Of a DNA stretch of 64,000 nucleotides, positions 56,329 to 64,000 are shown piece after piece. The notes beneath the pieces were generated by a model, which saw nothing but the letters and a program-made list of their open reading frames with translations, ran no database searches and was not told the DNA's origin. The stretch comes from Erythrobacter sp. SG61-1L (GTDB lineage Bacteria > Pseudomonadota > Alphaproteobacteria > Sphingomonadales > Sphingomonadaceae). The stretch spans positions 1,477,632 through 1,541,631 of the forward strand of contig NZ_JXQC01000003.1 of the NCBI RefSeq assembly GCF_001305965.1, given 5' to 3'. A program made the position numbers and the translations under genes. Within the stretch, counting starts at the first letter, position 1. Every line of letters begins with the position of its first letter.

Positions 56329-57090
56329 ATGTTCAGTCCCGCCCTTCGTCACAAGCAAGCCAAGCTGGCCGCCCTGGCGGCCGCTGCCTCCGGCGCTGTC
56401 CTCGTGCAGGGCGAAGCGCCCGCCATGCCCGAGGAGGGCCCGGTCGCGACCGAGTACCAGAGCCTGCTCGGCCAGCTGCACGAGGATCTGCGCAAGCTCC
56501 ACGAGATCCAGTCGACCGAGGCAAAGGCCGTCGAGAAGGAAAAGATGATCCTGGCCTATCTCGACTGGTGCAAGGGCGCGCTTGAGATCGAGCCGGGCAC
56601 TGCCGCTCCGCAGGACGAGATCGTAATCCACTGCCTGATCTGGGCCGTCGATATCCGCAACTGGCCGCTGGCGCTGCTGCTGGCCGATCACGTGATCGCG
56701 CATAATCTCAAGCTGCCGGAACGCTTCCACCGTTCGCCCCGCGCCCTGTTGTGGAGCGAGCTGGCAGACTTCGCCATCGCCAATCCAGGCGCCGTTCCGC
56801 ACGATATCCTGCTGCGCGCAGCACCGGGCGACGATCCGGTCAGCGACGTGAAGGACGAAACAATCGCCCGCATGCACCGCGCCATCGGCGAAAGCTGGGC
56901 CCTGCAGGCGGAGAATTTCGACGCCTCGGCCGACAGTGCCCCCGCCGGCGGCAAGCCCGCCATGGTCGATGCCGCCCTCGCCTCGCTGCGCCGCGCGCGC
57001 CAGCTCGATGCGAAGGTCGGCGTCAAGAAACAGATCGAGCAGCTGGAGCGCGAGGAGAAGAAACTCGCCGCCGCTGCCGCAGAGAATTGA
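56329..57090 (+). CDS. M: P2-like terminase small subunit (GpM)
   Basis: 253 aa from ATG at 56329. GpM motifs: MFSPALRHKQAKLAALAAAA at the start and VIHCLIWAVDIRNWPLALLL in the middle. The C-terminus is helical and Lys/Glu-rich. Acts with P to cut cos DNA. Confidence 0.92.
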   Translation: MFSPALRHKQAKLAALAAAASGAVLVQGEAPAMPEEGPVATEYQSLLGQLHEDLRKLHEIQSTEAKAVEKEKMILAYLDWCKGALEIEPGTAAPQDEIVIHCLIWAVDIRNWPLALLLADHVIAHNLKLPERFHRSPRALLWSELADFAIANPGAVPHDILLRAAPGDDPVSDVKDETIARMHRAIGESWALQAENFDASADSAPAGGKPAMVDAALASLRRARQLDAKVGVKKQIEQLEREEKKLAAAAAEN

Positions 57091-57190
57091 GAGCTCGCGC
57101 CACGGCGCCAGGGGGGCGGTGATGCGGAAGCGACGGGATCCTCTCCCCCTGTCGCAACCGCTGATCCCCACCCCCCTTTAGGACCCGACC

Positions 57191-57670
57191 ATGCCCAGCG
57201 ACGTCATCTCCACCCCGCCGCTTCCTGCCTCGCCCGATGGCAGCACGATCGACGCGGGCGAGTGGTGGCCGACAATCGACGTCAACCAGGTACGCGATCA
57301 GGTGAATATCGGCGGCGCGATTCCGCACGCCCGCCTGGTCGAAGCCCTGCAGCAGGGAATGATTTCGGCGATCGACGAACTGGCCGACTGGCAGGCCGCG
57401 CAGATCGCCGCCGGCCACGCGGATCTCGGCGCGGTGCCGCCCGCCGTGACGGTGGACGGCAAGCCCCGGCGCGAGCTGCTGTTCCTCTCTGCCGTCTGCT
57501 CATTCGCCGCCGCGCGCCTGGCCGAACGCAATCCCGATCTCACCGCCACTCGCGAAGGCAGCGACCGGGCCGACCAGCGCCGCGACATGGCCGACGATCT
57601 GCGGCGCGAGGCAACCCACGCCATCCGCCAGATCATGGGCAAGCCGCGCACCAATTCGGAGCTGATCTGA
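57191..57670 (+). CDS. L: P2-like head completion protein (GpL)
   Basis: 159 aa. The GpL pattern WWPTIDVNQVRDQVNIGGAI near residue 28, and ADDLRREATHAIRQIMGKPR near the C-terminus. Completes the head after packaging. Its stop overlaps the start of X (ATGA). Confidence 0.9.
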   Translation: MPSDVISTPPLPASPDGSTIDAGEWWPTIDVNQVRDQVNIGGAIPHARLVEALQQGMISAIDELADWQAAQIAAGHADLGAVPPAVTVDGKPRRELLFLSAVCSFAAARLAERNPDLTATREGSDRADQRRDMADDLRREATHAIRQIMGKPRTNSELI

Positions 57671-57888
57671 TGGCCGCGCTGGAAACCATCACCAGCAAGG
57701 CTGGCGAAATGCTCGACCAGATCGTCTGGCGCCATCGCGGCCGTACTGCCGCGCTGGTGGAACAAGCGCTGGAACTCAATCCGGGGCTGGCCGATCTCGG
57801 CCCCGTCCTGCCCGCCGGGATCGCCATCACCCTGCCCGAAGCCGCCAGCGCTCAGCCGGTGCGCGAAACCGTGAAGCTGTGGGGGTGA
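57670..57888 (+). CDS. X: Tail protein X
   Basis: 72 aa. MLDQIVWRHRGRTAALVEQA and NPGLADLGPVLPAGIAITLP are the LysM-like P2 GpX fold, part of the tail hub. Coupled to L and to the next gene by ATGA overlaps. Confidence 0.9.
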   Translation: MAALETITSKAGEMLDQIVWRHRGRTAALVEQALELNPGLADLGPVLPAGIAITLPEAASAQPVRETVKLWG

Positions 57889-58085
57889 TGATGAGCGACC
57901 CGTTCCGCGAAATGTCCGAGCCCGCCAAGCACGTGGTCGACGGCCTTTCGATCATGACCATGCTGGGGGCGCTTGTGCAGATCCTGCCGTCCGTCGCGGC
58001 TGTCCTGACCATCATCTGGACCGCGATCAGAATCTACGAAACCGACACCATCCGCCGCCTCTTCCGGCGCAAGGGGGAGGATTGA
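57888..58085 (+). CDS. Small membrane protein, putative holin
   Basis: 65 aa from ATG at 57888, overlapping the X stop. A hydrophobic central helix (IMTMLGALVQILPSVAAVLT) and a basic tail (RRLFRRKGED). It directly precedes the endolysin, the usual holin position. One or two membrane passes. Confidence 0.65.
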   Translation: MMSDPFREMSEPAKHVVDGLSIMTMLGALVQILPSVAAVLTIIWTAIRIYETDTIRRLFRRKGED

Positions 58086-58087
58086 CC

Positions 58088-58549
58088 ATGCAGATCTCCG
58101 AACACTTCACGCTCGAGGAATTCCTCAAGAGCCAGACGGCCGCGCGCCTGGGAATCGACAACAGCCCCAGCGATACGGTGATCCGCAACCTGCAGGCCCT
58201 GTGCCACAACGTGCTGGAGCCGGTGCGGCTGCACTATCGGCGCCCGGTGGTGATATCGTCCGGCTATCGCAGCGCTCTGCTTAATCACTGGATCGGCGGG
58301 GCAGCCACCAGCCAGCACCGCAACGGCGAAGCGGCGGACTTCGAAGTGCCCGGCGTTGCCAATCTCGAGGTGGCGCGCTGGATGGAAAAGCACCTCAATT
58401 ACGATCAGCTGATCCTCGAATTCTACACCCCCGGCCAGGCCAATAGCGGGTGGGTGCATGTCAGCTGGCGCAAGCCCTACCGCAATCAGGAACTGACCGC
58501 CGTGAAGCGCGGCGGGAAGACGGTCTATCTGCCGGGGCTGGTGGCGTGA
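58088..58549 (+). CDS. M15-type endolysin
   Basis: 153 aa from ATG at 58088. The peptidase M15 zinc motif SQHRNGEAADF gives His77 and Asp84; WVHVSW gives His124. No signal peptide, so release depends on the preceding holin. It cuts the peptide side chain of peptidoglycan. Confidence 0.9.
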   Translation: MQISEHFTLEEFLKSQTAARLGIDNSPSDTVIRNLQALCHNVLEPVRLHYRRPVVISSGYRSALLNHWIGGAATSQHRNGEAADFEVPGVANLEVARWMEKHLNYDQLILEFYTPGQANSGWVHVSWRKPYRNQELTAVKRGGKTVYLPGLVA

Positions 58550-58866
58550 GCCGCCCTCGCCCGCGAGACATGATGCGCGCCGTGTTGGTGCTGCTGCTTG
58601 TGGGCGCCTTCGAGCTCGCGCTGTTCTGGCTGTTCCAATGGCCGATCCCCAAGGGCAACCGCGATCTGGTGACTTACATGCTGGGCCAGCTCTCCGGCCT
58701 CGCCCTGGCGGCGGTCACTTTCTACTTCGGCACTTCGCAATCGAGCCGGGAAAAGAGCGATGCCATGGCGCGGCTTGCCGCCCCGCCCGCGCCCGAGCCG
58801 GAGGCGCCCCCGTCCCCGGCCGAGCTTCCCGAACCTCGCTTCGGCATGGAAGGAAATGCCCGATGA
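58546..58866 (+). CDS. Small phage membrane protein in the lysis cassette
   Basis: 106 aa from GTG at 58546, overlapping the endolysin stop by 4 bp; ATG at 58570 is the alternative. Two hydrophobic helices (VLVLLLVGAFELALFWLF, GLALAAVTFYF), then a Pro/Ala tail. Could be a second holin or antiholin. Confidence 0.65.
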   Translation: MSRPRPRDMMRAVLVLLLVGAFELALFWLFQWPIPKGNRDLVTYMLGQLSGLALAAVTFYFGTSQSSREKSDAMARLAAPPAPEPEAPPSPAELPEPRFGMEGNAR

Positions 58867-59297
58867 TCTTCGCCACCATCACCGCCCTGCTGGCGAAGCT
58901 CGGCCTCGGCCAGCAGGCCGCCAATCGCGCCGCGCCCTACGTCTTTGCCCTTAGCCTGCTCGCCGCCGCTGCCACTGGCTTCGCCCTCTGGCTGCACTTC
59001 CACGATGCCGGCGTGGTGGAACGGCACCTCGCCGCCGCGAACAACCAGACACTGGGCCGCACGATCAAGGCCAACGAGGCCGCCGCCGCCGAGCAGCTGG
59101 CCGACCAGAAAATCCTATCGGACCTGCAGAGGAGTTACGCCGATGCGCTCAACAATCCGCCGCCTGGCGCCAGCCCTGATCCTCGCAAGCGCCTTGATTG
59201 CCAGCGCCTGCTCCGGGCCGGCTATCGAGAGGCCGATCTTCCCGCGAGCTGCGGATATGCGGGAAGCGGTGGCACAGGAACCCCGCCCCACCCCTGA
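58863..59297 (+). CDS. Rz-like inner-membrane spanin
   Basis: 144 aa from ATG at 58863. One N-terminal membrane helix (APYVFALSLLAAAATGFALW, about 24-43) and a helical coiled-coil (AAANNQTLGRTIKANEAAAA) in the periplasm, the Rz pattern. The Rz1-like gene begins inside its last third. Confidence 0.8.
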   Translation: MIFATITALLAKLGLGQQAANRAAPYVFALSLLAAAATGFALWLHFHDAGVVERHLAAANNQTLGRTIKANEAAAAEQLADQKILSDLQRSYADALNNPPPGASPDPRKRLDCQRLLRAGYREADLPASCGYAGSGGTGTPPHP

Positions 59298-59460
59298 CAT
59301 CGTGGACGATCCCGATGCCAGCGCCGCCTTTGGCGCTGCGCATGATGTCTGGGCACTGGGCGTCTCACTCGCCGCCGGCCGCATCTGCCGCGCCGCCGTG
59401 GCGATGGGCGCGGATTACGATTTCTGCCCGCCCGCGCCGGCAGGCCAGCCCGACCAGTAA
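59143..59460 (+). CDS. Rz1-like outer-membrane spanin, embedded start
   Basis: 105 aa from ATG at 59143, with GAGGAG 9 nt upstream. Signal plus lipobox ALILASALIASAC, Cys23 lipidated. It overlaps the Rz-like gene by 155 bp in another frame, the classical Rz/Rz1 arrangement, and extends beyond it. Longer than most Rz1, with a non-Pro-rich tail. Confidence 0.78.
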   Translation: MRSTIRRLAPALILASALIASACSGPAIERPIFPRAADMREAVAQEPRPTPDIVDDPDASAAFGAAHDVWALGVSLAAGRICRAAVAMGADYDFCPPAPAGQPDQ

Positions 59461-59469
59461 GGAGCCCAG

Positions 59470-59823
59470 ATGATGGCGCAGCAAGCGACAAAGGAAAATC
59501 AGGAACGCGAGATCGCGCTGCTGGACGGCTTCGATTACGTGGCCGTTCCGGCAAATTCCGCCGCCATGCCACTGGGCGCGGGCGGCGGCGCTTCCGGCGA
59601 TACGCTCAGCCATTTGCTGATCACCCCGCTCAATACTTCGCCGGGGCCGGTCTCGATCAAGGATGGGGACGGCGCGGCCATCACCGTCTTTGCCGGCGGG
59701 GCAAACAGCCTGGGCCAGCTGGTGCCCTTCCCCGTCTCGCTCGGCGGCAAGTCCGCTTCCGGCCCCTGGAAGATCACCACCGGCGCCAATGTGCAGGCCG
59801 TGGCTTTCGGGCGCTTTGCCTGA
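59470..59823 (+). CDS. Phage structural-type hypothetical protein
   Basis: 117 aa. Beta-rich (ISHLLITPLNT-like pattern: SHLLITPLNTSPGPVSIKDG), no signal peptide. It lies just before the tail fibre-like gene with an ATGA overlap. Probably a virion component. Confidence 0.6.
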   Translation: MMAQQATKENQEREIALLDGFDYVAVPANSAAMPLGAGGGASGDTLSHLLITPLNTSPGPVSIKDGDGAAITVFAGGANSLGQLVPFPVSLGGKSASGPWKITTGANVQAVAFGRFA

Positions 59824-61589
59824 TGCGGCTTGCCAGCACCCTGCTGGCCTCGGCCTGCGCGATCGCCGCGCTCGGCATGGCCACCCCGCACACCACGTTC
59901 GGCGCAGGCCTCAAGGTCTGGCATGATGTGTGGGATCCTGACACGGTATTCGCTGACTTCGCTGGCACGCCCGCCACGCTGGGCTCCCGAGTGGCGCTGG
60001 TGCTCGACAAGTCGTTGTGGAATGGCCGGACGCGGGCGCAGGAACTGGCGCAGCAGCCGGAACTTGTGACAAATGGCGATTTCTCGGATGGCCTAGCCGG
60101 TTGGACTGCGGCTCCTGCCTCTGGCAGTGTCGGAAATGGCATCATATCGCAGAGCTCCGGCGGCGGAATACGCGTTACCAACGATGCTTCTGGTTTCAAT
60201 TTTGGGCTGGCGTCTCAGGCCATCAACTGCGTGCCAGGTTGCCTCTACAAGGTGACGCTCTCTCGCGGTGCGACGTCCAGTGGATCATTGGCCTTTTGGT
60301 ATGTTGGAGATGCACCGAACGGGAATCAGGCGACCGCCGTGGCGGCGAACATCACCACAAACACGCGATACTTCTTAGCCACCAAGGCCACGCATTATCT
60401 CAACCTCGGGGCCTACGTGAATGTCGCCAACGGTTGGGCTGAGTGGGACAATATCTCCGTCAAAGCCCTCCCCGGCCCGCACATGGCGCAGGCTTCCACT
60501 GCCCAGCAGCCATTCTATGGCCGCGTGCCTCGTGGCGGGCGCAGGAACCTTCTGACCTATACGGACCCAGACGCTGTGGTGCCGACCGGATGGACTGACT
60601 TTAGCGCCGCCCCACCGGGTAAGAGCTTCGCCGCTCTTTCCAACGGCATTTCGGGGCTGCGCTTCCAATCGTCGGGAAATCGTCCAAGAATTTCGCAGTC
60701 CTCTGTGACTGTCACTGCCGGCCAGACCTTCACTGCGACCGTTTACGTTGAACCGGGATACACTGCGCCTCCACCATCCATCTCGGGTAACGACGTTCTA
60801 CGTCTGTTTGTTTCAGGCGGCGCAGACATTCGAGCCAGTCTTGGGCAAGAGGATGAAAACGGCAGGCTCACATTGGTATACACCGCGACCGTGGGCGGTG
60901 TGCTCGTATTCCAATACGGGCCGGGGATCGATGGCCCCGTCACAGGCCACGACGTTGTGATGGGGGGCGCTCAGCTTGAAACCGGCTCCACCGCAACGGC
61001 CTATCAGAAGGTCTTGCAGCCCTACGACGTAACCGAAGCCGGGGTGCCCAGCGTTCCCTGCCTATACTCGGATGGCGTAGATGACGGGATGGTGACGCCT
61101 CCGCTCGACCTGACCGGAACCGACAAGCTCGCCGTGTTCACTGCGGTTGAAAAAATGAGCGATGTGGCAGCCGGTATTCTTATCGAACTTAGTTCAAACA
61201 TGGCCAGCAACAACGGCTCCATATTTGTCGCCGCCCCCGCAGCATCAAACGCCTCATACGCCAGCGCGTCTAAGGGCAATGCACAATCAACGGCTAGTTA
61301 CATCAACGCAGTAGTCGCGGCGCCTAATACCGCCGTGCTGACTGGGCTGGGCAACATCTCTGGCGACAGAGCAACCCTCCGAATAAATGGCGCACAAGTG
61401 GCTCAATCCACTGTTGATCAAGGCACTGGAAACTACGGCAACCATCCACTCTACTACTTCCGGCGCGGCGGCACATCGCTGCCATTCAACGGCTATTGGT
61501 TCGGCGACATGATCGTCGCCGGCATTCCCTCGCCCGCCCAGATCGCCTGGGCGGAAGATCACTACAATCGCATCGCAGGGGCTTACTGA
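59823..61589 (+). CDS. Lectin-like tail fibre or receptor-binding protein
   Basis: 588 aa. After residue ~85 there is a CBM-type module (ELVTNGDFSDGLAGWTAAPA), a second beta-sandwich (RNLLTYTDPDAVVPTGWTDF), and a ConA/LamG-like C-domain (NGYWFGDMIVAGIPSPAQIA). The first ~30 residues look like a signal peptide, odd for a tail fibre. The middle has lower GC than its neighbours, consistent with module exchange. Confidence 0.72.
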   Translation: MRLASTLLASACAIAALGMATPHTTFGAGLKVWHDVWDPDTVFADFAGTPATLGSRVALVLDKSLWNGRTRAQELAQQPELVTNGDFSDGLAGWTAAPASGSVGNGIISQSSGGGIRVTNDASGFNFGLASQAINCVPGCLYKVTLSRGATSSGSLAFWYVGDAPNGNQATAVAANITTNTRYFLATKATHYLNLGAYVNVANGWAEWDNISVKALPGPHMAQASTAQQPFYGRVPRGGRRNLLTYTDPDAVVPTGWTDFSAAPPGKSFAALSNGISGLRFQSSGNRPRISQSSVTVTAGQTFTATVYVEPGYTAPPPSISGNDVLRLFVSGGADIRASLGQEDENGRLTLVYTATVGGVLVFQYGPGIDGPVTGHDVVMGGAQLETGSTATAYQKVLQPYDVTEAGVPSVPCLYSDGVDDGMVTPPLDLTGTDKLAVFTAVEKMSDVAAGILIELSSNMASNNGSIFVAAPAASNASYASASKGNAQSTASYINAVVAAPNTAVLTGLGNISGDRATLRINGAQVAQSTVDQGTGNYGNHPLYYFRRGGTSLPFNGYWFGDMIVAGIPSPAQIAWAEDHYNRIAGAY

Positions 61590-61915
61590 TGGCGCTGGTT
61601 CTCATCGTTCCCGCCGCCTTGCTGGAAGCGGCCAATGCGCTGGGCGCTGCCCTTGGCCACGGCCCCCAATCCTATTCCATCGCCCTCTCGCCATCAGGCG
61701 AAGCGCCCGCCAGCCATTTCGGCCTCAACCTGGTCGAGCCGGATCAGGCCTTTCTCGCCATGCTGGCGGGGGCCGGTGAGGGCGTGATGCCGCAAGGGCT
61801 GGAATTCCCTGCCGGGGACTTTGCCGAAGTCATGGCAGGGCTGATTTCCACGGATGGGGAATTTTTCGCCGTGGCCACGGCCAATGGCCTCCGCATCGTG
61901 GAAGCCACGCAATGA
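61589..61915 (+). CDS. Small phage protein after the tail fibre
   Basis: 108 aa from ATG at 61589, overlapping the previous stop. The pattern SYSIALSPSGEAPASHFGLN and EFFAVATANGLRIVEATQ suggests a compact beta fold. Could be a fibre assembly chaperone; not recognised. Confidence 0.55.
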   Translation: MALVLIVPAALLEAANALGAALGHGPQSYSIALSPSGEAPASHFGLNLVEPDQAFLAMLAGAGEGVMPQGLEFPAGDFAEVMAGLISTDGEFFAVATANGLRIVEATQ

Positions 61916-61942
61916 GCCCCACCCCGCCCGCGAGGATCGCCG

Positions 61943-62461
61943 ATGAAAAAGCCTGACAGCCTGCGCGCCAAGCTGATGGAGATCTTTCCCGAGCTGACCC
62001 GCGACCCCCACCGCCTGCGCATGTGGATCGAAAAGGGCGCGGTAAAATGCCGCGCCGCCGATCCCGCCCAGGGCGAGAACCTCAGCTACCGCCTCGACTA
62101 CACGCTCACCGTCGTGATCGAGGAATGGACCCGGCCCAGCCTGCTGATCTGGATCGTGCTGCTGGACTGGCTGCGGATCCACGAACCCGCCCTGCTCACT
62201 GCCGCCAATGGGCGCGGGCTGGAATTCGAGGCCGATCTGATCTCCAACGCCAAGGCGGATATCAGCTTAGACCTGCCCCTGTCCGAAGCGGTGATCGCCA
62301 CCCGGCGCGCGGATGGCGGCTTCGATATGCAGGTGAAAGAAGAGCCCGATCCCCTGATGCCGGACACCATGCCCATCGTGGCGGGCGGAGAGCGGCTCAA
62401 GGCGATCTGGCTGGACGGCACTCAGCTGGTGCCCGATCCTCTGGCAGCCGAGCGGGCCTGA
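61943..62461 (+). CDS. R: P2-like tail completion protein (GpR)
   Basis: 172 aa. GpR-like start MKKPDSLRAKLMEIFPELTR and the LNYTLTVVIEEW-type motif (YRLDYTLTVVIEEWTRPSLL). Its stop overlaps the start of S. Confidence 0.88.
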   Translation: MKKPDSLRAKLMEIFPELTRDPHRLRMWIEKGAVKCRAADPAQGENLSYRLDYTLTVVIEEWTRPSLLIWIVLLDWLRIHEPALLTAANGRGLEFEADLISNAKADISLDLPLSEAVIATRRADGGFDMQVKEEPDPLMPDTMPIVAGGERLKAIWLDGTQLVPDPLAAERA

Positions 62462-62922
62462 TGGAACGCAAGGGCGAGCTGGAGGCAATTGAGCCCTTCT
62501 TCGGCGAGCTGCTGCAGGCCGTCGAACCGCGCGGCCGGCGCAAGCTGATCGACAGGCTGATGCGCGCCGCCCGCCGCGCCAATGCCCAGCGCATCGCCAC
62601 GAATTTGGAACCGGATGGGGCAAAGATGGCCCCGCGCAAGAAGCGCAAGGGCAAGCGCGGCAAGATGTTCCGCCGCCTGGGCAAACAGTCCAGCCTCAAA
62701 ATCCGCACTTCACCCGAAGAAGGGGAACTGCGCTTTGGCAGCCGCTCAGTTGAGGACACCGCCGCCACTCACCACTTCGGCCTGACCGGCTTCGTCGGCC
62801 GCACCCGCGACGGCCGCGTGATCCGCACGAAATACGACGCACGGCGGGTTCTGGGCTTCGGGAAAGAGCAGGAGGAATTGCTCGACGAAGTGCTGCGGCA
62901 TTTAACAGAGACTGCAAACTAA
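62461..62922 (+). CDS. S: P2-like virion morphogenesis protein (GpS)
   Basis: 153 aa from ATG at 62461. The basic centre (MAPRKKRKGKRGKMFRRLGK) and TAATHHFGLTGFVGRTRDGR match GpS. Last structural gene in the window; the tail tube, sheath and baseplate genes must follow beyond 64000. Overlaps the convergent gene at 62919 by 4 bp. Confidence 0.87.
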   Translation: MERKGELEAIEPFFGELLQAVEPRGRRKLIDRLMRAARRANAQRIATNLEPDGAKMAPRKKRKGKRGKMFRRLGKQSSLKIRTSPEEGELRFGSRSVEDTAATHHFGLTGFVGRTRDGRVIRTKYDARRVLGFGKEQEELLDEVLRHLTETAN

Positions 62923-63779
62923 AGCTTTTTCCGCGGTTCTTGGTATGCTTTATCTAGGTGCTTTTGAGCCTCTTCTTTGTCAAAATCACCGCCGATGAAT
63001 TTGTCAAAATCTTCGCCGATGTAACTCAATATTGATTTGGCAATTCGCCCGATATCAAGTCCGTCGGCGATAACAGGAACCGTTCGGTCCTGCTCGCAGC
63101 GATCCGCTCCATCATAGAACTGTACGCCTCCCCCATCGCAGTGCCATTTCACGATACATTTGGGGCTGACTAAACTGTCTTTGCGGGACACATTTGCATT
63201 CAAACCGGCCAAGAAATCGGCCACGTTGAGCGGTGAGACTCGTCCTTTCTCAAATGCTGCAATCAAGCGGAACAGGTTACGATACCAATCGCCAACAGGA
63301 TCGAGGTGACTTGCACCAGAGCCACCCACTCCAATTCGAGGAAACCATTTGCTTTTGTCCAATCTCATATATCGGTTCGTCTGCATTATCGGTTCACCGG
63401 CCGGACCTAGAACAAGTCCGATCGTGTAAAGTCGAGGAGCCCCCTCCACGATGGCTGGCGCGACAACAAAGTGCCCCGCAACTGGCATCTTAGAAATGTG
63501 GATGGGCAAGGACTTTCGCATCTCCTCAACGAGCACACCTATGTAGTTTTCCAAGGGCATTGCAGGCAGGTCGATGAGGAGATCGTTCATCCACTCAGAA
63601 GGCTCGGTCTGGCGGGCAGAAGCGCCGAGCCCAGCATAGCCCAACAATGCACTTCCATCTCGCGCACTCACCTCCAGCATCTTGCACCCATCGTCTCTAT
63701 GACGATTGGGATATGAGAGCCGACGATCAGCAAGCAACCAGGCAGATTTTTTGCCCAAAACCGCAAGGATGAAAGTCAC
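62919..63779 (-). CDS. Ntn-hydrolase-like cargo protein
   Basis: 286 aa. The N-terminal LAVLGKKSAWLLADRRLSYP resembles the proteasome/HslV-like Ntn start (ADxR), and LGYAGLGASARQTEPSEWMN fits the fold. However, the N-terminal nucleophile Thr would have to be exposed by processing after MTF-. AT-rich codon use and opposite strand mark it as a moron. Function unknown. Confidence 0.5.
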   Translation of the reverse strand: MTFILAVLGKKSAWLLADRRLSYPNRHRDDGCKMLEVSARDGSALLGYAGLGASARQTEPSEWMNDLLIDLPAMPLENYIGVLVEEMRKSLPIHISKMPVAGHFVVAPAIVEGAPRLYTIGLVLGPAGEPIMQTNRYMRLDKSKWFPRIGVGGSGASHLDPVGDWYRNLFRLIAAFEKGRVSPLNVADFLAGLNANVSRKDSLVSPKCIVKWHCDGGGVQFYDGADRCEQDRTVPVIADGLDIGRIAKSILSYIGEDFDKFIGGDFDKEEAQKHLDKAYQEPRKKL

Positions 63780-63790
63780 AATGAAGGCTC

Positions 63791-63955
63791 CTAGTCCGGC
63801 TGACTATCCCGCACCTCACACCCCTCACCCATCACGGCGCGCAGCTCGCCCTCGATCCGGTGGATGTCCCGCCAGTCGCGGATGTTATCGAGTGACCGGC
63901 GCGAACCTCTGATCTCGCGGCCTTCCTCGTCCACTACGTAAAGCCACCTTCGCAT
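63791..63955 (-). CDS. Small hypothetical phage protein
   Basis: 54 aa from ATG at 63955 (MRRWLYVVDEEGREIRGSRR). Charged, no domains. It sits 11 bp upstream of the Ntn-like gene on the same strand. Confidence 0.4.
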   Translation of the reverse strand: MRRWLYVVDEEGREIRGSRRSLDNIRDWRDIHRIEGELRAVMGEGCEVRDSQPD

Positions 63956-64000
63956 CGCGCTCCCCTTCCGGCTTGCCCCCACAATTGCTGCCCCAACGCC

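Noticed and set aside
1..64000. CRISPR array
   Set aside because: No regularly spaced direct repeats of 23-40 bp were seen; the repeats are single pairs.
62923..64000. attR of the prophage
   Set aside because: The tRNA-Gln 3' sequence (GGTTCGAATCCTGCCGCCCC) does not recur, so the end lies outside.

Overview
The window is high-GC alphaproteobacterial chromosome, most likely Sphingomonadales (Erythrobacteraceae or Sphingomonadaceae). I infer this from the ribosomal operon order (adk after secY, no rpsD between rpsK and rpoA), a four-cysteine adenylate kinase, a DUF6628-type gene and the style of the intergenic repeats. No marker here fixes the genus.

Layout. (1) 1-20485, minus strand: the str, S10, spc and alpha translation operons, in transcription order rpsL-rpsG-fusA-tuf, rpsJ-rplC-rplD-rplW-rplB-rpsS-rplV-rpsC-rplP-rpmC-rpsQ-rplN-rplX-rplE-rpsN-rpsH-rplF-rplR-rpsE-rpmD, then rplO-secY-adk and rpsM-rpsK-rpoA-rplQ (rplQ cut by the window edge). 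An acyltransferase-3 gene and a bidirectional terminator interrupt the spc operon between rpmD and rplO. (2) 20486-46400: mixed chromosomal genes. These include a TonB-C protein, an EF-hand protein, an FKBP isomerase, a LysR regulator, apaG, metZ, a PMT-type mannosyltransferase, a TetR gene with a strong palindromic operator, a GT2-GtrA glycosyltransferase, leuB, recO, ubiK, tspO, tlyA, ilvE, trhO, modABC with a Mo-box and a short modE, and yghU. An AT-richer patch (about 38990-40830) holds two orphan genes, a 43-bp duplication of the trhO 3' end and REP-like inverted repeats. (3) 46474-64000: tRNA-Gln(UUG) followed by a P4-type integrase and a P2-like prophage whose right end lies outside the window.

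The prophage has portal and terminase (Q, P) on the minus strand and scaffold, capsid, terminase small subunit, head completion and tail X (O, N, M, L, X) on the plus strand. A lysis cassette follows, with an M15 endolysin and a spanin pair in which the second gene starts inside the first. Then come a lectin-like tail-fibre module and R and S. Cargo includes an SRAP-domain protein, a DNA adenine methylase and a putative Ntn-hydrolase-like gene.

The most unusual signals are: an 18-codon ORF behind a perfect complement of the 16S rRNA 3' end, closed by a terminator (36623-36783); a dispersed intergenic repeat with fixed geometry (21586-21700 and 40914-41036); the double palindrome at 29228-29270; the interrupted spc operon; and a modE whose conserved N-terminus has no standard start codon.
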